64,000 nucleotides of DNA from assembly GCA_023653785.1 (NCBI GenBank), contig JAMKCH010051326.1, positions 1 through 64,000 on the forward strand, in the 5' to 3' direction. The notes beneath the pieces were generated by a model. It had not been told where the DNA came from, ran no database searches, and saw nothing but the letters and a program-made list of their open reading frames with translations. The DNA comes from Ophioderma brevispina. Lineage: Eukaryota; Echinodermata; Ophiuroidea; Amphilepidida; Ophiodermatidae. Below, one piece after another: positions 49,183-62,042 of the stretch. Every line of letters begins with the position of its first letter. The stretch's first letter is position 1. The position numbers and the translations under genes were made by a program.

Positions 49183-49796
49183 AGGAAATATGTCATGAAT
49201 TCTGAATAGTTGGAAAAGTTGGTATGGATTGAAAGCTTAAGTAACGTAATTACAATAAATCAATAAGTTTGAAAATTGTCCACATTGTTGAGTATTTTGG
49301 CCCTTTTAATTTTTCCGCCCATGCTTAACTCGAAAACGATTCCGAGAAATCCACATCGCAGGCAAATGGGTGACGTCAAAGTGATGACCATTCATAATTT
49401 ACGTCGTTTTGACCATCATATCGCAGTGTGGCCACTTAAAAATATTAAAACACACGAAATGAAACAAAATATGTCTTCTTAACTTATTTTTTCTAATTTT
49501 ATTATTACTTTCAATTAATCCATCAATTATTACAGTTCATCAATAACAATTCGAGTCAACACTATTTTTGGTCTCACTTTGACGTCACGAGAGAGCAAAA
49601 TGGGCGCTTTTGTCAATGAAGCCGTGGCGAAAAATCCCGCCCGTTTTCTCGTATGTCAAAAAAGCAAAAATTAAAATGCCTCTATTTTGTTATTTTACAT
49701 CAAATTGTATCTTTTTTAGGGATTCGTGATGTATGTACCTATATTTTATGAATGTAGTCAAACTGGAGCTTTGAACAAAATCTTGACAGATTTCCT
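49183..49796. mobile_element. Near-palindromic TTAA-flanked element with ~200-bp arms
   Basis: AGGAAATATGTCATGA at the left and TCTTGACAGATTTCCT at the right are flanked by TTAA (49179-49182 and 49797-49800). The arms continue inward collinearly through TTTTAATTTTT, GAAAACG and GTGACGTCAAAGTGA on both sides, so most of the 614 bp can fold back. Each arm carries a CRE-type TGACGTCA octamer (near 49370 and 49580). No transposase. Confidence 0.8.
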
Positions 49797-52700
49797 TTAA
49801 TCCAAACTATTTATAGCGTACACAGCACTAGCTGCCATGGTGCTACTCAAAGTTGAAACTAATTACTTTTTAACGAATTTAAAATACCAATACAATACAT
49901 TCAGAAGTATTTCAGACTTAGAACTGGAACGGTAGACCTTGGAAGGTTGTTCCGCGTGCAGTTTCAAGTATCATCGGCGTCACACCCGCATCAAGTGCTG
50001 AAAATAAATAATAAATATCATGACGTTTCCCAAAATGAATAACTTTTTTCATAATTTATTTTCAATATTGGCCTCAACTTCTCCTTGGGTTTCCTATAAA
50101 TTGTATATTTATATCTGAAAAGAAAAGGTAATAATACTCAAGCTGCTATTTATTATTTATCTCCCTGTTTCTCTGTTTGTAAACGCGTATTTTTATGTTC
50201 TTTCCATGCATTGGACCGATATTAATAAAAGACCTTCATTGTATTTTTCACTAGTCTAATTTCATATGCAGTGGTCTTTAAAGATACTGATTATGGCGGG
50301 GGCAAAAGTAATCGTAAAACGCTACTACATAGATCTGACAATTCAAAGAACGCTGGACTTCGTTTAAAGTGTAATTTCGTTATCTTATCTTTGTATCCCC
50401 TCTTTTATGGTCGAATATATTCGCTTAACATTTGTTAAACTGTCAAAGCTTGCGTGCAGAGATCCAGGGAGTATCCGATGGGGTCTGAAAGACGGTTAGC
50501 AGTAGGGAATTCCCCTTTACATATTATGCTCCTCTGGAAAAAAATATACCAAATCTTGCTTTTTTGTGCAATGTTGCCCTTTGGGTACACTTACCTACCC
50601 AATGGATTTGCACAGGGGAATACCTCCAGGGGCCTGGACGACAGGGTGTAGTCCCTTGTTATTAGCTTTTCATTTGTGGCCCGTTCCTCGTCCCTGTAAA
50701 CTCAAATTAAAAGGCGAGGTCCTGAAAGACATGGATAGTAAGCAGCTCATATCCTCCTACAATATGCCCATGTATGATTCAATAGCTTCTAGAAAACGTA
50801 TATATGAAAATGGTGTGACCTTTTTTCTAAGTTGACTTTCTTATACCTTTCTTCCTTCAAATGTCAGGAGACCCCGGGGGGCCTCAATGACATGGTTAGT
50901 AGAGGCTTGTGTCAGCCTACAAGTAAGTTTGCCCGTGTTTGGCTGCATAGCCTTCTAGAAAAAAGAAAAAGATCCGTGCAATATATTGACATTTTCTGGA
51001 ACAGATATCCAGTCTTACAGATCCTGACATATAGGCCGGATTCTGCTTTGCAATTCGTCCAAAAACGTACTCGTAAGCTGATCAAATATGACACCCCCGG
51101 CCCACCTTTTCCTTAGCCGCAACTCCTTCGATAACTGTTAACGAAAGAATCATTTTTCAAATGCGTAATTGACCAAATAGTCATTGAATTACAAACGAAA
51201 AAGGACACTTTATGTATAGGCAAACCAATGTCAATATTACAGTTTTAATTTTCATCACTGGCAGTTGTTTCGTATTACTTTCATCATTTTTTTTTTTTTT
51301 AAAATTTTTTTTATTTTTTAAGAACACATTTTGTAAAAGATACAAAGGCAAAATGTTTCAAGGTATGTCTGATTTTTTTTTCTTTCAACCAAAAGGACAT
51401 CGCCCGATAAGAAATTGAGGAGGCCCTCATAATCATATAGTTATAGTTCATCATCAATTTTTGACTGGTGTTTTACAACTACTTTATCATGTATGCAATT
51501 TGTTTTATATCTCGAAATACACCTTGTATCAAAAAAATAGAAAAGTCTGATAAATTCAGGGGTATGCTCTCTGGAAAAAAGCAAAGCCAGCGCAGCCTCC
51601 GTTACATGACAGTGTATGACTTAACATGAAGAAACAGGAAGATGTTGTTGCATAGCTGCCCGTTGTTATGGAACTTGTAAATGATGCCAAGATAGACCTT
51701 TTGTTCTTCAAATCTACAAAAGGCTACACGAGCAGCAACAATACCTAAACCTATTAACCTATGCTGATGTAAAGTCCATGAGTGCCAAGATTTGGATTAT
51801 ATAATCGTCCTTCACCCAGCAAACTCTATTATGCAACACAATGACCCGCAATATTAAATGGCCCATGACAGCGCTTTTATATCATGAGGCACGTTAACTC
51901 ACAACACTATAACATCCGCAATTCACATGGCGCAGTTTATAGGCTTTTCATCAACAGTATATTGAGCAATACCCCCCGGCATTTTAGTATTATGTATGAT
52001 ACCCAGAACCTCAGGTCACGGTTGTTTAACATGTACCCATACAGCTAATGAACTGAGCCCCCCCTTTGGTAGAATTAGCATGCCTTACCTCCTAGTTGTG
52101 AGGCACGTCACTATGTAATAGGGTGTTGTTTGCATTCATTTAGTGTTCATGCCCCCCAAAAAACAAAAATGCAAAAATGGGGGTCTCCCCCCCAAAACCA
52201 AATGCCCACTCACATATATGTTCTAATTAATATAATACACATCCTTACAACAGCGCATTTTTGGTTCTTGGGGGGAAAGGGTTCAAATTTGAATTTCCAT
52301 TACCCATTGAAGCCTGTATTATACTTTTTAAATAAAGACCTTTTGGAGAAGTCTGTAAAGTGGAATTTTTTGAAACCACGAAAAATTATACTTTGAGCAT
52401 GTCGCTTATAGTGGGGAAAAAAATTGTTTTTTTCAAATTCATCCGTTCTCATGAAAACATAGAAGGGCGTCCTGCATTCCTTATCCGGCGATGTCTTTGT
52501 TTACCCTCTTTGGCAGTCATGTAGTGGAGCGGTTTTGGACTGGCAAAATTGTCCGACACCCCCTCCCTCGGTAACAACCAAACGCAACCACTCTATTCGA
52601 AAAGATAGTAATAAATAACTAAAAAAAATGATGGTTGTGGTCAAAAACTTTGGTGGCAGGGGTGTTGTTTTGGTCAAAAACACGTTTTTTGAGCTAAAAA

Positions 52701-53175
52701 CTTAAGAATATCAGATTTTTTCATTTCTTAGCAAAACCACTTTTAATCATCATGCAATACTATCAATCTCTGATTTATATTATGATTTCTGTTTTATACA
52801 ATATCTAAGGGTCTAGAATTGTAGCCCCAAAATCACCCTTTTTCCTAAAAAAAACAATCCTTTTATCACATGTCCCCACAACGAGTATTACCTTAACCCT
52901 TTTATGCAATGTATAAAACCTATATCAATGACAAAACGGATACCATAAAAATAAAATTGTAATATTTTACCTTAAAATACTAAAAAAAATAATATTTTTC
53001 GCTTAAACTTGCAGCCCAAAATTCATTTGTTCGGCATAGAAATCATCCCTGCCACCAACTATTTCAAACCACAACCATCCACTTTCTAATCTTATATATT
53101 TCTCCTTCACACAAGGGTGGTTGTGTTTTGTTGTACGGTGGGGAGGGGTAACTCGAAAACTAGAGCACTTTTCAC
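49797..53175. other. Unassigned DNA
   Basis: A diverged relative of repeat family 5 may lie near 51930-52070 (ATACCCCCCGGCATTTT, TATGTATGATACCCAGA). Frames of 65-94 codons at 50454-51116 show no recognised domain. T-rich runs occur near 51290-51320. Confidence 0.4.
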
Positions 53176-53251
53176 GCCCACCCCCCCACTCCCCCCCCCC
53201 CACCCCCACCCCCCCCCCACACCCCCACCCCCCCATCCCCTCCCTCTCCCG
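53176..53251. repeat. Poly-C tract
   Basis: Almost pure C with scattered A and T. The other strand would be G-quadruplex prone. The 110-codon minus-strand frame across it is glycine-rich by default. Confidence 0.9.
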
Positions 53252-53459
53252 CTCAATTATCCAAACGCTAGGATAGTATTTTTGAAAGGAGTCTAAATGT
53301 GGGAAACGACACGTCTCTCGTACGCATACCAGCATATACGGAAGTAATTCATGACCGCGTAGAGATGTATAGGTATAGTGGCTGAAAATAAATGATGTGT
53401 GCAGTACACAATGGAGGACACAGTAGGTAGGACACTACATCGCAGGCACAAAAAAAAAT

Positions 53460-53652
53460 TGAGCTATTAAAATCTCAATTCCCTTTGGCCCAGTTCAGTA
53501 TCTTCATCACCAATGTTTTTATAAAATATACCCCCTGTTTTTTGGGTATGATAATGATACCCAGATCACAAAAGGTCAATTCAGTCAATGTAATATACAA
53601 GTACAACCCAATGAACTGTGTCCTTGGTGGAGACATATTGTAACTCATAGTG
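53460..53652 (+). mobile_element. Dispersed repeat family 5, copy 3
   Basis: It is collinear with 34352-34545 (AAATCTCAATTCCC, ATACCCCCTGTTTTTTGG, GATACCCAGATCACA, ACAAGTACAACCCA). Its right end GTAACTCATAGTG matches the inverted end of the copy at 48268. The left end is eroded. Confidence 0.7.
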
Positions 53653-56220
53653 AGGGACGCTTGTCAAATCCTGATACCGTGTGAAAGTAATCATAGTCCG
53701 GCGGTATCATAGTCCGGCTCCATAGTCGACAACGGAACAAAGCGTGAAACTACGTTACGTGAAGACACTGAAAACAAAAATTAGTAGGACAATTAGTTTG
53801 AGGCATCTGCTAGCAGTTTTCAAAGTCTTTGAACTCGCTCTTCCCACGCGCTACAACTTTTGTGTAGTAAATCACGAATACAACATCGTTTAGTCAGTTC
53901 CTACTAACCTGAATGTGGCAGGTTTTACAAATTTGTCTAATTAGTAAAGCATTATATGTTTTTACAGCCTTCAATTAATTCGTAAAAGCCTGCCCAACCA
54001 ATCGGTTTTTTACAAAGTTTTTACTAAACTTTTTGTGTTCCGCCTGTTGCAGTCACGGACAATCACCATTGTACATGCACCTGTGGCTTGTTACATAGAA
54101 ATAATGCTGTTACTGACGTGGTTGTTTTGGGCTCTCCAAAGTGATGCAAAATCATGGTAAGTCTAGCATGTTTAGGTGTAAATAAGATTCAACCAAATTA
54201 AATGCTGAGATGTTCCAATTGATGTCTTATCCATTTGGTCGAATGAAACCGGGCGCGTGTATTGCATGTTTGGGGTATACCGTGCCATATATGTCGTAAT
54301 GTTACTAACTCCATGACAGTTCACTCTCAGTTGGGAATAGATAGGAACCCGGCGTGTATGGGAAATCTGGGAAATACCGGAAAATGCGTAACTCCATGGC
54401 ACAATGACCATGACCCGAATGGTCCGGGGCCCACCTGGGGCTGCCCCGGGGGGGGTGGGGGGGGGCCTGCCTTATCATGCAGTCCAGTACTACCACCCAT
54501 CATGACGTACACAATCAGTCTGGGGGAATCCAGGATCTGAATGCTTGAATACATAGCTACACCCATCATGTTGTAGAGGATTTTGTGCTCCGTGACATGC
54601 TTAAAATAGTTTAGGACACACAATAGTTGGTACATTGGTGTATAATTTGTTCGTTTTTGTGATTCTTATGCATCTAATAAGCCTATATTTCTACGTGTTG
54701 TGTCACTTTGGATAGCCTGATGGACCAATCGCTGTACAGCATATTTGCGAGAGCTAATTGAGTACAAAATATAAACGAAATAGGTTAAAACTTGTTGAGC
54801 GCTGTCGAAATAACCAATATTTAGTAGGATGAGACATCGTTTTTACGATCATATAGCGTTAGTACGGAGGTTTGAAATTCGTAAAAACCATGCAGAATAT
54901 AATTTCATTGGTAAAGCCGTCAGTCGGCATGCCTAACCAAATATAGCATTCGCTTCACATGCCGTTACAAATCACTGATAGATAGGGTAGAACGAGACAT
55001 AATTTTTACTAACTTTTATTCAGTAGAACTTACGAAATAATGTTTTCAGTGGAGGGCAACTGAATCGATTGCCCTATTTTTCACCATTAATATATTGCTT
55101 GCCACTATATATCCTGCCACACCTGTTTAAATCAGGATTAATCCATCATGAAATGGATCCTTTTGCTCTTTCAATGTAATCTGAAAGCGTAATGTATTAG
55201 GTGTGAAAATTGGTGAAGGGGAAATTTAATCCGTTTCAACTTGGTATGCTAATGATTCTTATTTGATTGAATAGACGATCAATATGACGTCGGCACCAGG
55301 ACATGCGTGGGGTGAACAAGATGCATACATCCCAGGACTACAATACATTAAGCGTTCAATCGATCCATGTTTAGCGATGGCACATGGATCATTGACAGGT
55401 GAATGTATTGTTGAACTGGAAATGCGTTCTATCTTGTCCACCAAACATGGCTGGCTATTTGAATACGGTCTATACTTTTGACGTTACAAAAAGTAGTTTC
55501 ACATCTAAATTAGATCAAAAAACTTACCAATCCTTTTCACCTACTCGTACTATGTGATTATTCCGTAAACACTGATACGGAGTAGGTGAGAGGGTTACAA
55601 TTAATGATGCTCAACATTTGGATCAGCCACCTGGGAGAACAAAGTAAAGTAAAATATGTCTTGTGCGCAATAGCTGTTTTTTTCAAATGTCGCACCGTCA
55701 GGCAAACGATCCGGGCTGACCTTCCCTAACATAAGACAGCCTGACATTATCCGCATGAGACTTTACATGAATTATCAATGTGATGTGATCCCTGCCCTTT
55801 TTCTGTTCATATCTAAAGGCCCATTATGATCACCAATATTGATTTGCTGGTTCGCGAGAGTGGTTTTTAATATTGCATTAATGTTTAACGCGCGGGCAAC
55901 AAACACGTGCTGTCAACGAAATCGTCATCAATGCATTTCACATGTTAAATCAATCCAAAGGAGTTTATTTGTAAAGTTAACGTGTTGTAATTATGATTCT
56001 AGCGTCCGTAGCTTTTTGTGTGTATATTATTTTATACAATTTACTGACAGTTTGTGGAAATTTGTATACGTTGTTAAAAGTCTGTGAAAGTGTTAAATAG
56101 CAGGAGTGAACTTGAAAAAGTGGCTGTTGAAATCGGAATGCAAATGGGGCCTTTTGCAAAATAAAAAAGACGGCATGCACTATTCACTTAAATAAATCGT
56201 TGAAGAGAGAGGCATCTTAA
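53653..56220. other. Unassigned DNA with one frame of note
   Basis: A 65-codon frame from ATG 55284 to 55481 (contains GHAWGEQDAYIPGLQYIKRS) has exon-like composition. It has no recognised family, and the opposite strand is open over the same stretch. A G-rich patch lies at 54447-54466. Confidence 0.35.
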
Positions 56221-56502
56221 AGGTGCAACGAGGAGATTTCACATATAGGTTCCCGAAAAACTATTGAAATTCTGATTTTTGCAGGGATGTAAGTACAGCT
56301 TTCACATCAAAAAATACCAACACCTGAAAGGACTAAGCTGAGAAATATTTCTTTTGTACAAAAATGTGAAATTTTAATTTTTGTATAGAGCAAATCCCGG
56401 GGAGCAAATACTAAATTCAGCCCTTGTTTTATTATTGAAATATGAGGAATAAAAAGCACCTTTTGTTTTCACTTTAAAAGGCATTTCTGTACCCAAATAC
56501 CA

Positions 56503-56536
<34 letters not shown>

Positions 56537-57106
56537 GGGGGGGGGTGGGGGGGGGGGGGGGGGGGGGGGGTGGGAGGGGGGGGGGGGGTGGGGCGGGGGG
56601 GGGGGGGGGGGGAGTGGCGCCTGGGGGGGGGGTGGGCGGTGGGGGGGGGGGGTGGCGGGGGTCGAGGGGGGGGGGGGGGGGGGGGGGGGGGGCCGGGGGG
56701 CGGGGGGGGGGGGGGGGGGGGGGTGGGGGGGGGGGGGGGGGCCTTTCCTCTTACTCTTTTCTAACCACTAATTAGGGGGGGGGGGGGGGGGCGGGGGGGT
56801 GGGGATCATGGGGGGTGGGGGGCGCGGGCGGTGGGGGGGGGGGGGGGGGGGGGGGCGGGGGGGTGGGGGGGGGGGGGGGGGGGGGGGGGGGGGTGGGGGG
56901 GGGTAAAAAAATTAAGGGGGGGGGGGGGGTGGGGGGGTGGGGGGGGTGGGGGCGGGAGGGGGGGGGCGGGGGGGGGGGGGGGGGGGGGTGGGGGGTGGGG
57001 GGGGGTGGGGGGGGGTAAAAAAATTAAGGGGGGGGAAGGGGGGGGGGGGGGGGGTACAAGGGGGGGGGGGGGGGTAAAAAAATTAAGGGGGGGGGGGGGG
57101 GGGTGT

Positions 57107-57179
<73 letters not shown>

Positions 57180-57309
57180 GCGGGGGGGGGGGGGGGGACG
57201 TGGGGGGGGGGGGGGGGGGGGGTTAAAAACATTGTCTCGGGGTTTAATTATATGAAATAACTACAAATAACACCATATATGGACAGACTCAAAATCATTC
57301 GTTGCACCT
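56221..57309 (+). mobile_element. MITE family 3, copy 2, expanded by a G tract
   Basis: The left end AGGTGCAACGAGGAGATTTC and right end TTCGTTGCACCT are flanked by TTAA (56217-56220 and 57310-57313). The first 280 bp follow the copy at 19989 (CTGATTTTTG, GTACAAAAAT, GAGCAAAT, ATTCAGCC, CACTTTTTATC-like, GTAC..AA). The G tract begins where that copy reads AAGGTAAG. Without the tract the element would be about 370 bp, close to the 351 bp of copy 1. Confidence 0.75.
56503..57222 (+). repeat. 720-bp nearly pure poly-G tract
   Basis: It is broken only by sporadic T, C and A and by three copies of GTAAAAAAATTAAG at 56903, 57015 and 57074, with a related GTTAAAAAC at its right edge. The repeated islands suggest growth by duplication of G-plus-island units rather than pure slippage, or repeated collapse of reads during assembly. 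All glycine-rich frames here are artefacts. Confidence 0.9.
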
Positions 57310-59696
57310 TTAAGTATCACGAACCACATCAAGGGTGAAGTTATCGGGCAAGTTCAGGTCAAATTCGGGATCAGCTGTTACCTCACTATATATCAACAGA
57401 CAATTTTGAAATTGCTTTTACAAACAAGCACAGACTCCTAACATTCTCTAATGCCGAGAATACCCGGGTGCCGAACTTCCCTCTTTTTGGGTGCCGAGAT
57501 ATCCGGAAAAGGGTCGATTTTATGAAAACGGTTGCATTTCCAGAAGAAAATTTGGTCTTTGTTTAATAAAACTTTTCAACAATACTTTATTGGAACAAAA
57601 CGGTAATATTTTGATTAGAGCCGTTTGAGATGCATTTGGGCATATATAGTTGTCATGCCTTCCATTTCTTTTCTACAAGATATCTGCCTTTAACATCGAA
57701 GAAAAAATAGTGAGAAATTGATGTCCGAAACACAACATCAACATTATAAAAAAAATATAAAAAAAACTTAGCAGCTGAATTCTTCCGACTTTCATATTTC
57801 TTGTTTGCCAAACATGTGTAGAAATTATGTAATGATGTTTGTCGATAATGTATCTTAGAATAATTGTAAAAGGTTATCCTGTAAATTTGTTATTATAAAG
57901 TCTAATTTTCAGAGATTCAAATACTCAAGGATAAACGTAATAAAACTAAAAAAATGGAGCACCTTTCTTGAGTTCAATAAGCTACTCAAACTTTAACTTC
58001 GTAAAATTAAAATTGTTCCCAGGTGCAACTCTAGGATAAGGTCATCAGTTGGCAATTTTGTTAATTAAAATGTGATGTTACAAAATGTTGTGTGCCTACT
58101 GTGCAGAAACGTATATAGAAGTCGTTGTTTGCAATATTATTTTTCCCGTAATAGGGATTGGATACCTAAATGTTTAAAACATAAAAGCATACAATTGAGA
58201 ACAATTTTTGTGGGTGTGTCTTACCTCAAAATGCACCGTTTTCATTAAAATCGACAAAATAGCGTTTAGAAGGAGAGTGGAAGAACGTGATGGAAAGGAA
58301 ACGTGTTGATGTGTGTGCCGTTTTAGTCAACATGGAGGCTACAAAAAAACATGTGGCTACATCTATGAGAAATGCACTATAGGGCATACATTATGGACAT
58401 ACATTTGAGGGTATTTATGTACCTAGGACCCGTGTATGTAGATCGAAACCTGCATATGCAGATATTGTATATGTATTGTATGTACCGATATACCTTTAAC
58501 TTCTCCCTGCCTACAAGAAAAATCACAAACAACGACTCTCAATTGGGGCCGCCTCTCCTTTTAACCCTCAATTCAATGAATTGATGGTTATTCATCAATT
58601 CAATGAAATGATGGTTATTGCTATCGAGAGCGGCGTGCGTGTTTTAATGTAGGCCTTATTTCTCTAATAGTCGGGAGTGTTTTATTTGCTTTCTGACAAA
58701 AAGCTGCCCTAGTGGGAGGCAGACACGTGGGGGAATATAGTGTTGGGCTTGATTTTTAAAGTTCAGTGACGGAGTCAGTTTGGGAACTTTGGTATCATTT
58801 TGTCAAGTTTTGGAAACATTTGATGCCGCTTGTCGTCCTTTACTGAATGCCTATTGGTTTAATTTTGGGTTTTGTGCACCATATAAAACGGGTTCTATGG
58901 GGTTCTTAAGGACGAAAATGAAAAATGGTGATCATGTTACCATATCTACCAAGGGCTTACAAGGGGAACTGCGGTTCAAACACAAGTGCGAGTTCATTGA
59001 CTTGCGTAGATTTAGTGCTAAACAAAATTTCCCCTGGATGAAGGTTGCCTGCCCGACCATCAATAGAGATGACACAAAAGAAGTTGTTTTTACTTGAGAT
59101 CAGAACTGAGTTATGTTAATCACTCGGGGTATTTTGCAAACAAGTCTCAAAGAATATTCAACATAAGTACGTAGAGAGACCCAAATTTGCCAACTTTAGA
59201 ACTGCAAAATATCAAATCAGATAAATTAGCCAAATTTGGTATTCGTGGTATCGTCCTTGTTGAAAGGAAAAAGCCTTTTTTTCCACTTTGGCATAGTTCA
59301 CTGACTATGCACGAAGTGTCGGTATGGTGGATGAAAAGTTGGGTTTGTTGGTTTGACGTTTGACAAAGTGTAGAATTTTAGTTATGTAATGGTTATATTT
59401 TGGAGGGGTGTTTGAGAAAAATATTTGGGTACGATGAGAAACTTAATCTGTGTTGTCATTTTTAAGTTCTGGTTGCCTGTTTTCGACATGAAGGGACATT
59501 GCGTGGCTGTTCCTCTAAAACGATGTTCCACCACGTTGACCGTTTAGGAACATTGGAAATGTGAAAGAAATGACAGTTCTGAATTGATAAGGGTCCTTGA
59601 AAGGTTAAGAAAATTTAACAAATATATGATATACTATTATGTGTTTAAAAAAGCGTCAATGTTTTGCTGTAAAAGAGAATATATAAGAGTGTTATA
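57310..59696. other. Unassigned DNA
   Basis: A 105-codon frame at 58780-59097 has a basic C-terminal half (FKHKCEFIDLRRFSAKQNF) but no recognised family. TTCAATGAA(T/A)TGATGGTTATT is duplicated near 58572-58618. Confidence 0.4.
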
Positions 59697-59869
59697 GGGG
59701 GGGGGGGTGGGGTGGGGGGGGGGGGTTGGAGGGGGGGGGGGGGTGGGGGGTGTGTTTGGTGGGGGGGGTTGTGGGGTGCGGTGGGGGGGGGGGTGGGCGG
59801 GGGGTGGGGTGGTGTTTGGGTTGGGGTGTGGGGGGGGGGGTGGGGGGGTGGGGGGGGGGGGGGTTTGGG
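59697..59869 (+). repeat. G-rich tract with T interruptions
   Basis: About 170 bp of G runs split by single T or GT. It is quadruplex prone and similar in texture to the G tract at 56503. No MITE borders were seen around it. Confidence 0.9.
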
Positions 59870-61390
59870 TCAGCTTGCTTTGTTTTTTTGTCATTATATA
59901 GAGTCATTGTTAAGGCATTGTGCTTCTTGTTGGAAACCTGGAGTTGTTTGATGGGATATGTGTTTTAGTGTACATTTTGCCGAGTACCTTCACACGTATT
60001 AGTCAAAAGAATTATCACTGTTTGACCAAGTCTAAATTGAGGTATACATTAGAGTTGGACGCTTAATGATTCCCTTTGTATCGGCCTTATCCACATTTTT
60101 GTCAATATATATAATAAATCACTTCTGCTGCAACTAAAATGCTATGACAAAACGAAAGGAACCACTGGTCCAGGACTTTTACTGGTATGAGCAGAATCAG
60201 ATGACCTTGGATGACCCATGGCCCTTTTTACCTTAGTGCCCTATGTGACTTTGGACCCATATGGTCAAAATCTATATTAAAAAAGCGTGCAAAAATGGCT
60301 GAGATGAGAGTGCCCGAAAGACCCAAACCCCCCCAACCAAAAGTGCAGTTTTTGGCTTTGTCAATGGTGCACTGGTGTGGGTACAACGCAAAAAAGAGTG
60401 TGTATTGATTTACACATAGAGGTTTCCGACTGGATGAGCGACGAAGCCTACTTTGCTAATATTGATTGTGGTCCGGTGTTTCGCCCCCCTGTTCCCAGTA
60501 CACTGTAGTTGCCATGAAAAAAACCAAAAAAAACTGCAAATTGTTGGCTTTGGGGTGTTTTGCGTCTTTCGGGCTTTCTTATCAGCCATTCTGCACGTTT
60601 TTTACAAACCATGTATTAAATGAAAGAGCAAGACATAGACAATAAAAAAAATAAAAAAAATAAAAAACTTTCAAAAATGGTATTGAACTTGGCACAAGAC
60701 TGATCGAAAAACATGCCGAAGATACTTTTTGTGCAGGTGTAGACCGCATAACACGGCCCCAATTAGCGGTGCTTTCTTGCTTCAATTACAGGGATCTATA
60801 TTACCCGGATGATCTACAAAAAAGGTAATAAAATCGGCAGCTCCCGGTGTTCGTTGTTGGGTCTTTGGATATTCAACTGCTTTATTTTGGATTACAACAT
60901 GACATAGGTAAGTACAAACAACATTTTATGGTGTAAGATGATATTTATGAGCGAATGCAAAGCCGGGTAACCCGATTACGAACGATTTATGGTGCAAGAA
61001 TTGCATTTCCGTGGAAGCGCCAAATTCGGCAGTCGTTAACTTGTTATGACCGTTTAAACGAACGAAAATACAGACCGTGAGTGTAAACGGATAGGAAATT
61101 AAACGGTAACTCCCAGCTCAATTTCTGACATCGTTTTTCTCCCGACTTTCGGATGGACCAGCACAGCAATATTTTTATATTTAACCATTAACTGCTATAG
61201 GCTATGCTGTGTCAAAGTCTGTCAAGTGTTAACAAATTAACTCCAGTGGTGCAAAGGGACAGGCCTACAAGATAATGAACCTGTTGTGATTTGCTGTTTG
61301 CCTTTTTGAATATTGCTCCTTCATTGCTATTAATGCAAAAGTGTTAAGTTATAATTATTTTAGTGCCTGCTTGTGGACTTTGTTGAGTTT
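59870..61390. other. Unassigned DNA
   Basis: Frames of up to 67 codons, none recognised. (AAAAAAT)n-like run near 60640-60665. Confidence 0.45.
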
Positions 61391-61850
61391 GTTCCCACTG
61401 ACAGTTCCCTAAACGGGGGCTGTCAGACGGCGGAGCCCTGTCAATTTTTTTTGGGAAAGCTTTATTTTAAAGAGCTCTATCTCATGATGCAGTTCATATG
61501 TTTGTAGATGGCTCCGTTTTCAAGTTATGAGCCTTTAAAGTTGACTTTTACTTCGACATTTTCATTTCAATTTTTTTTTAAATCTCCATATGGACTTAGT
61601 TCCTACTGACAGTTCCTTAAATGGGGGCTGTCAGACGGCGAAGCCCTGTCATTTTTTTTGGGGGGGGAAAGCTTTATTTTAAAGAGCTCTATCTCATGAT
61701 GCAGTTCATAACTATGTAGGTGGCTCCGTTTTCAAGTTACGAACCTTTTCAAGTTGACTTTTACTTCCAACCTTTCATGTCATTCTTTAAAAAAAAAATC
61801 CAAATGGACTAAGTTCCTGTGACAGTTCCTTAAATGTGGAAGCTTTCAAT
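61391..61850 (+). repeat. Direct tandem repeat, ~210-bp unit, 2.2 copies
   Basis: Units start GTTCC...TGACAGTTCC at 61391, 61599 and 61813. The first two contain GGGGGCTGTCAGACGGCG, AAAGAGCTCTATCTCATGAT and GGCTCCGTTTTCAAGTTA; the third is truncated. The ends differ little, so the duplication is fairly recent. Confidence 0.9.
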
Positions 61851-61935
61851 TGATCTTTAAGACAGTATCCATTGGCTGTATCCATCTTGAGGACTTAGGT
61901 ATTACACTTAAATGCTCACTAAATTTTAAAAAAAA

Positions 61936-62018
61936 AATCTCCCTGATTCTAATCAAATCTCCCTGATTCCAAGATCAAATCTCCCTGATTCCAAGATCAA
62001 ATCTCCCTGATTCCAAAA
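61936..62018 (+). repeat. Short tandem repeat, 22-bp unit, four copies
   Basis: AATCTCCCTGATTCCAAGAT-type units lie at about 61937, 61956, 61978 and 62000; the first spacing is 19 bp and the others 22 bp. Confidence 0.9.
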
Positions 62019-62042
62019 ACTCAATGTTGGCAGCTCTGCAAA

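Noticed and set aside
53003..53335. 110-codon minus-strand frame
   Set aside because: Its middle third is the poly-C tract read as glycine.
56535..57226. Several overlapping glycine-rich frames of up to 131 codons
   Set aside because: They exist only because GGG codes glycine; all three frames are open over the same poly-G tract.
59637..59907. Proline- and glycine-rich frames on both strands
   Set aside because: By-products of the G/T-rich tract; no unique sequence supports a protein.
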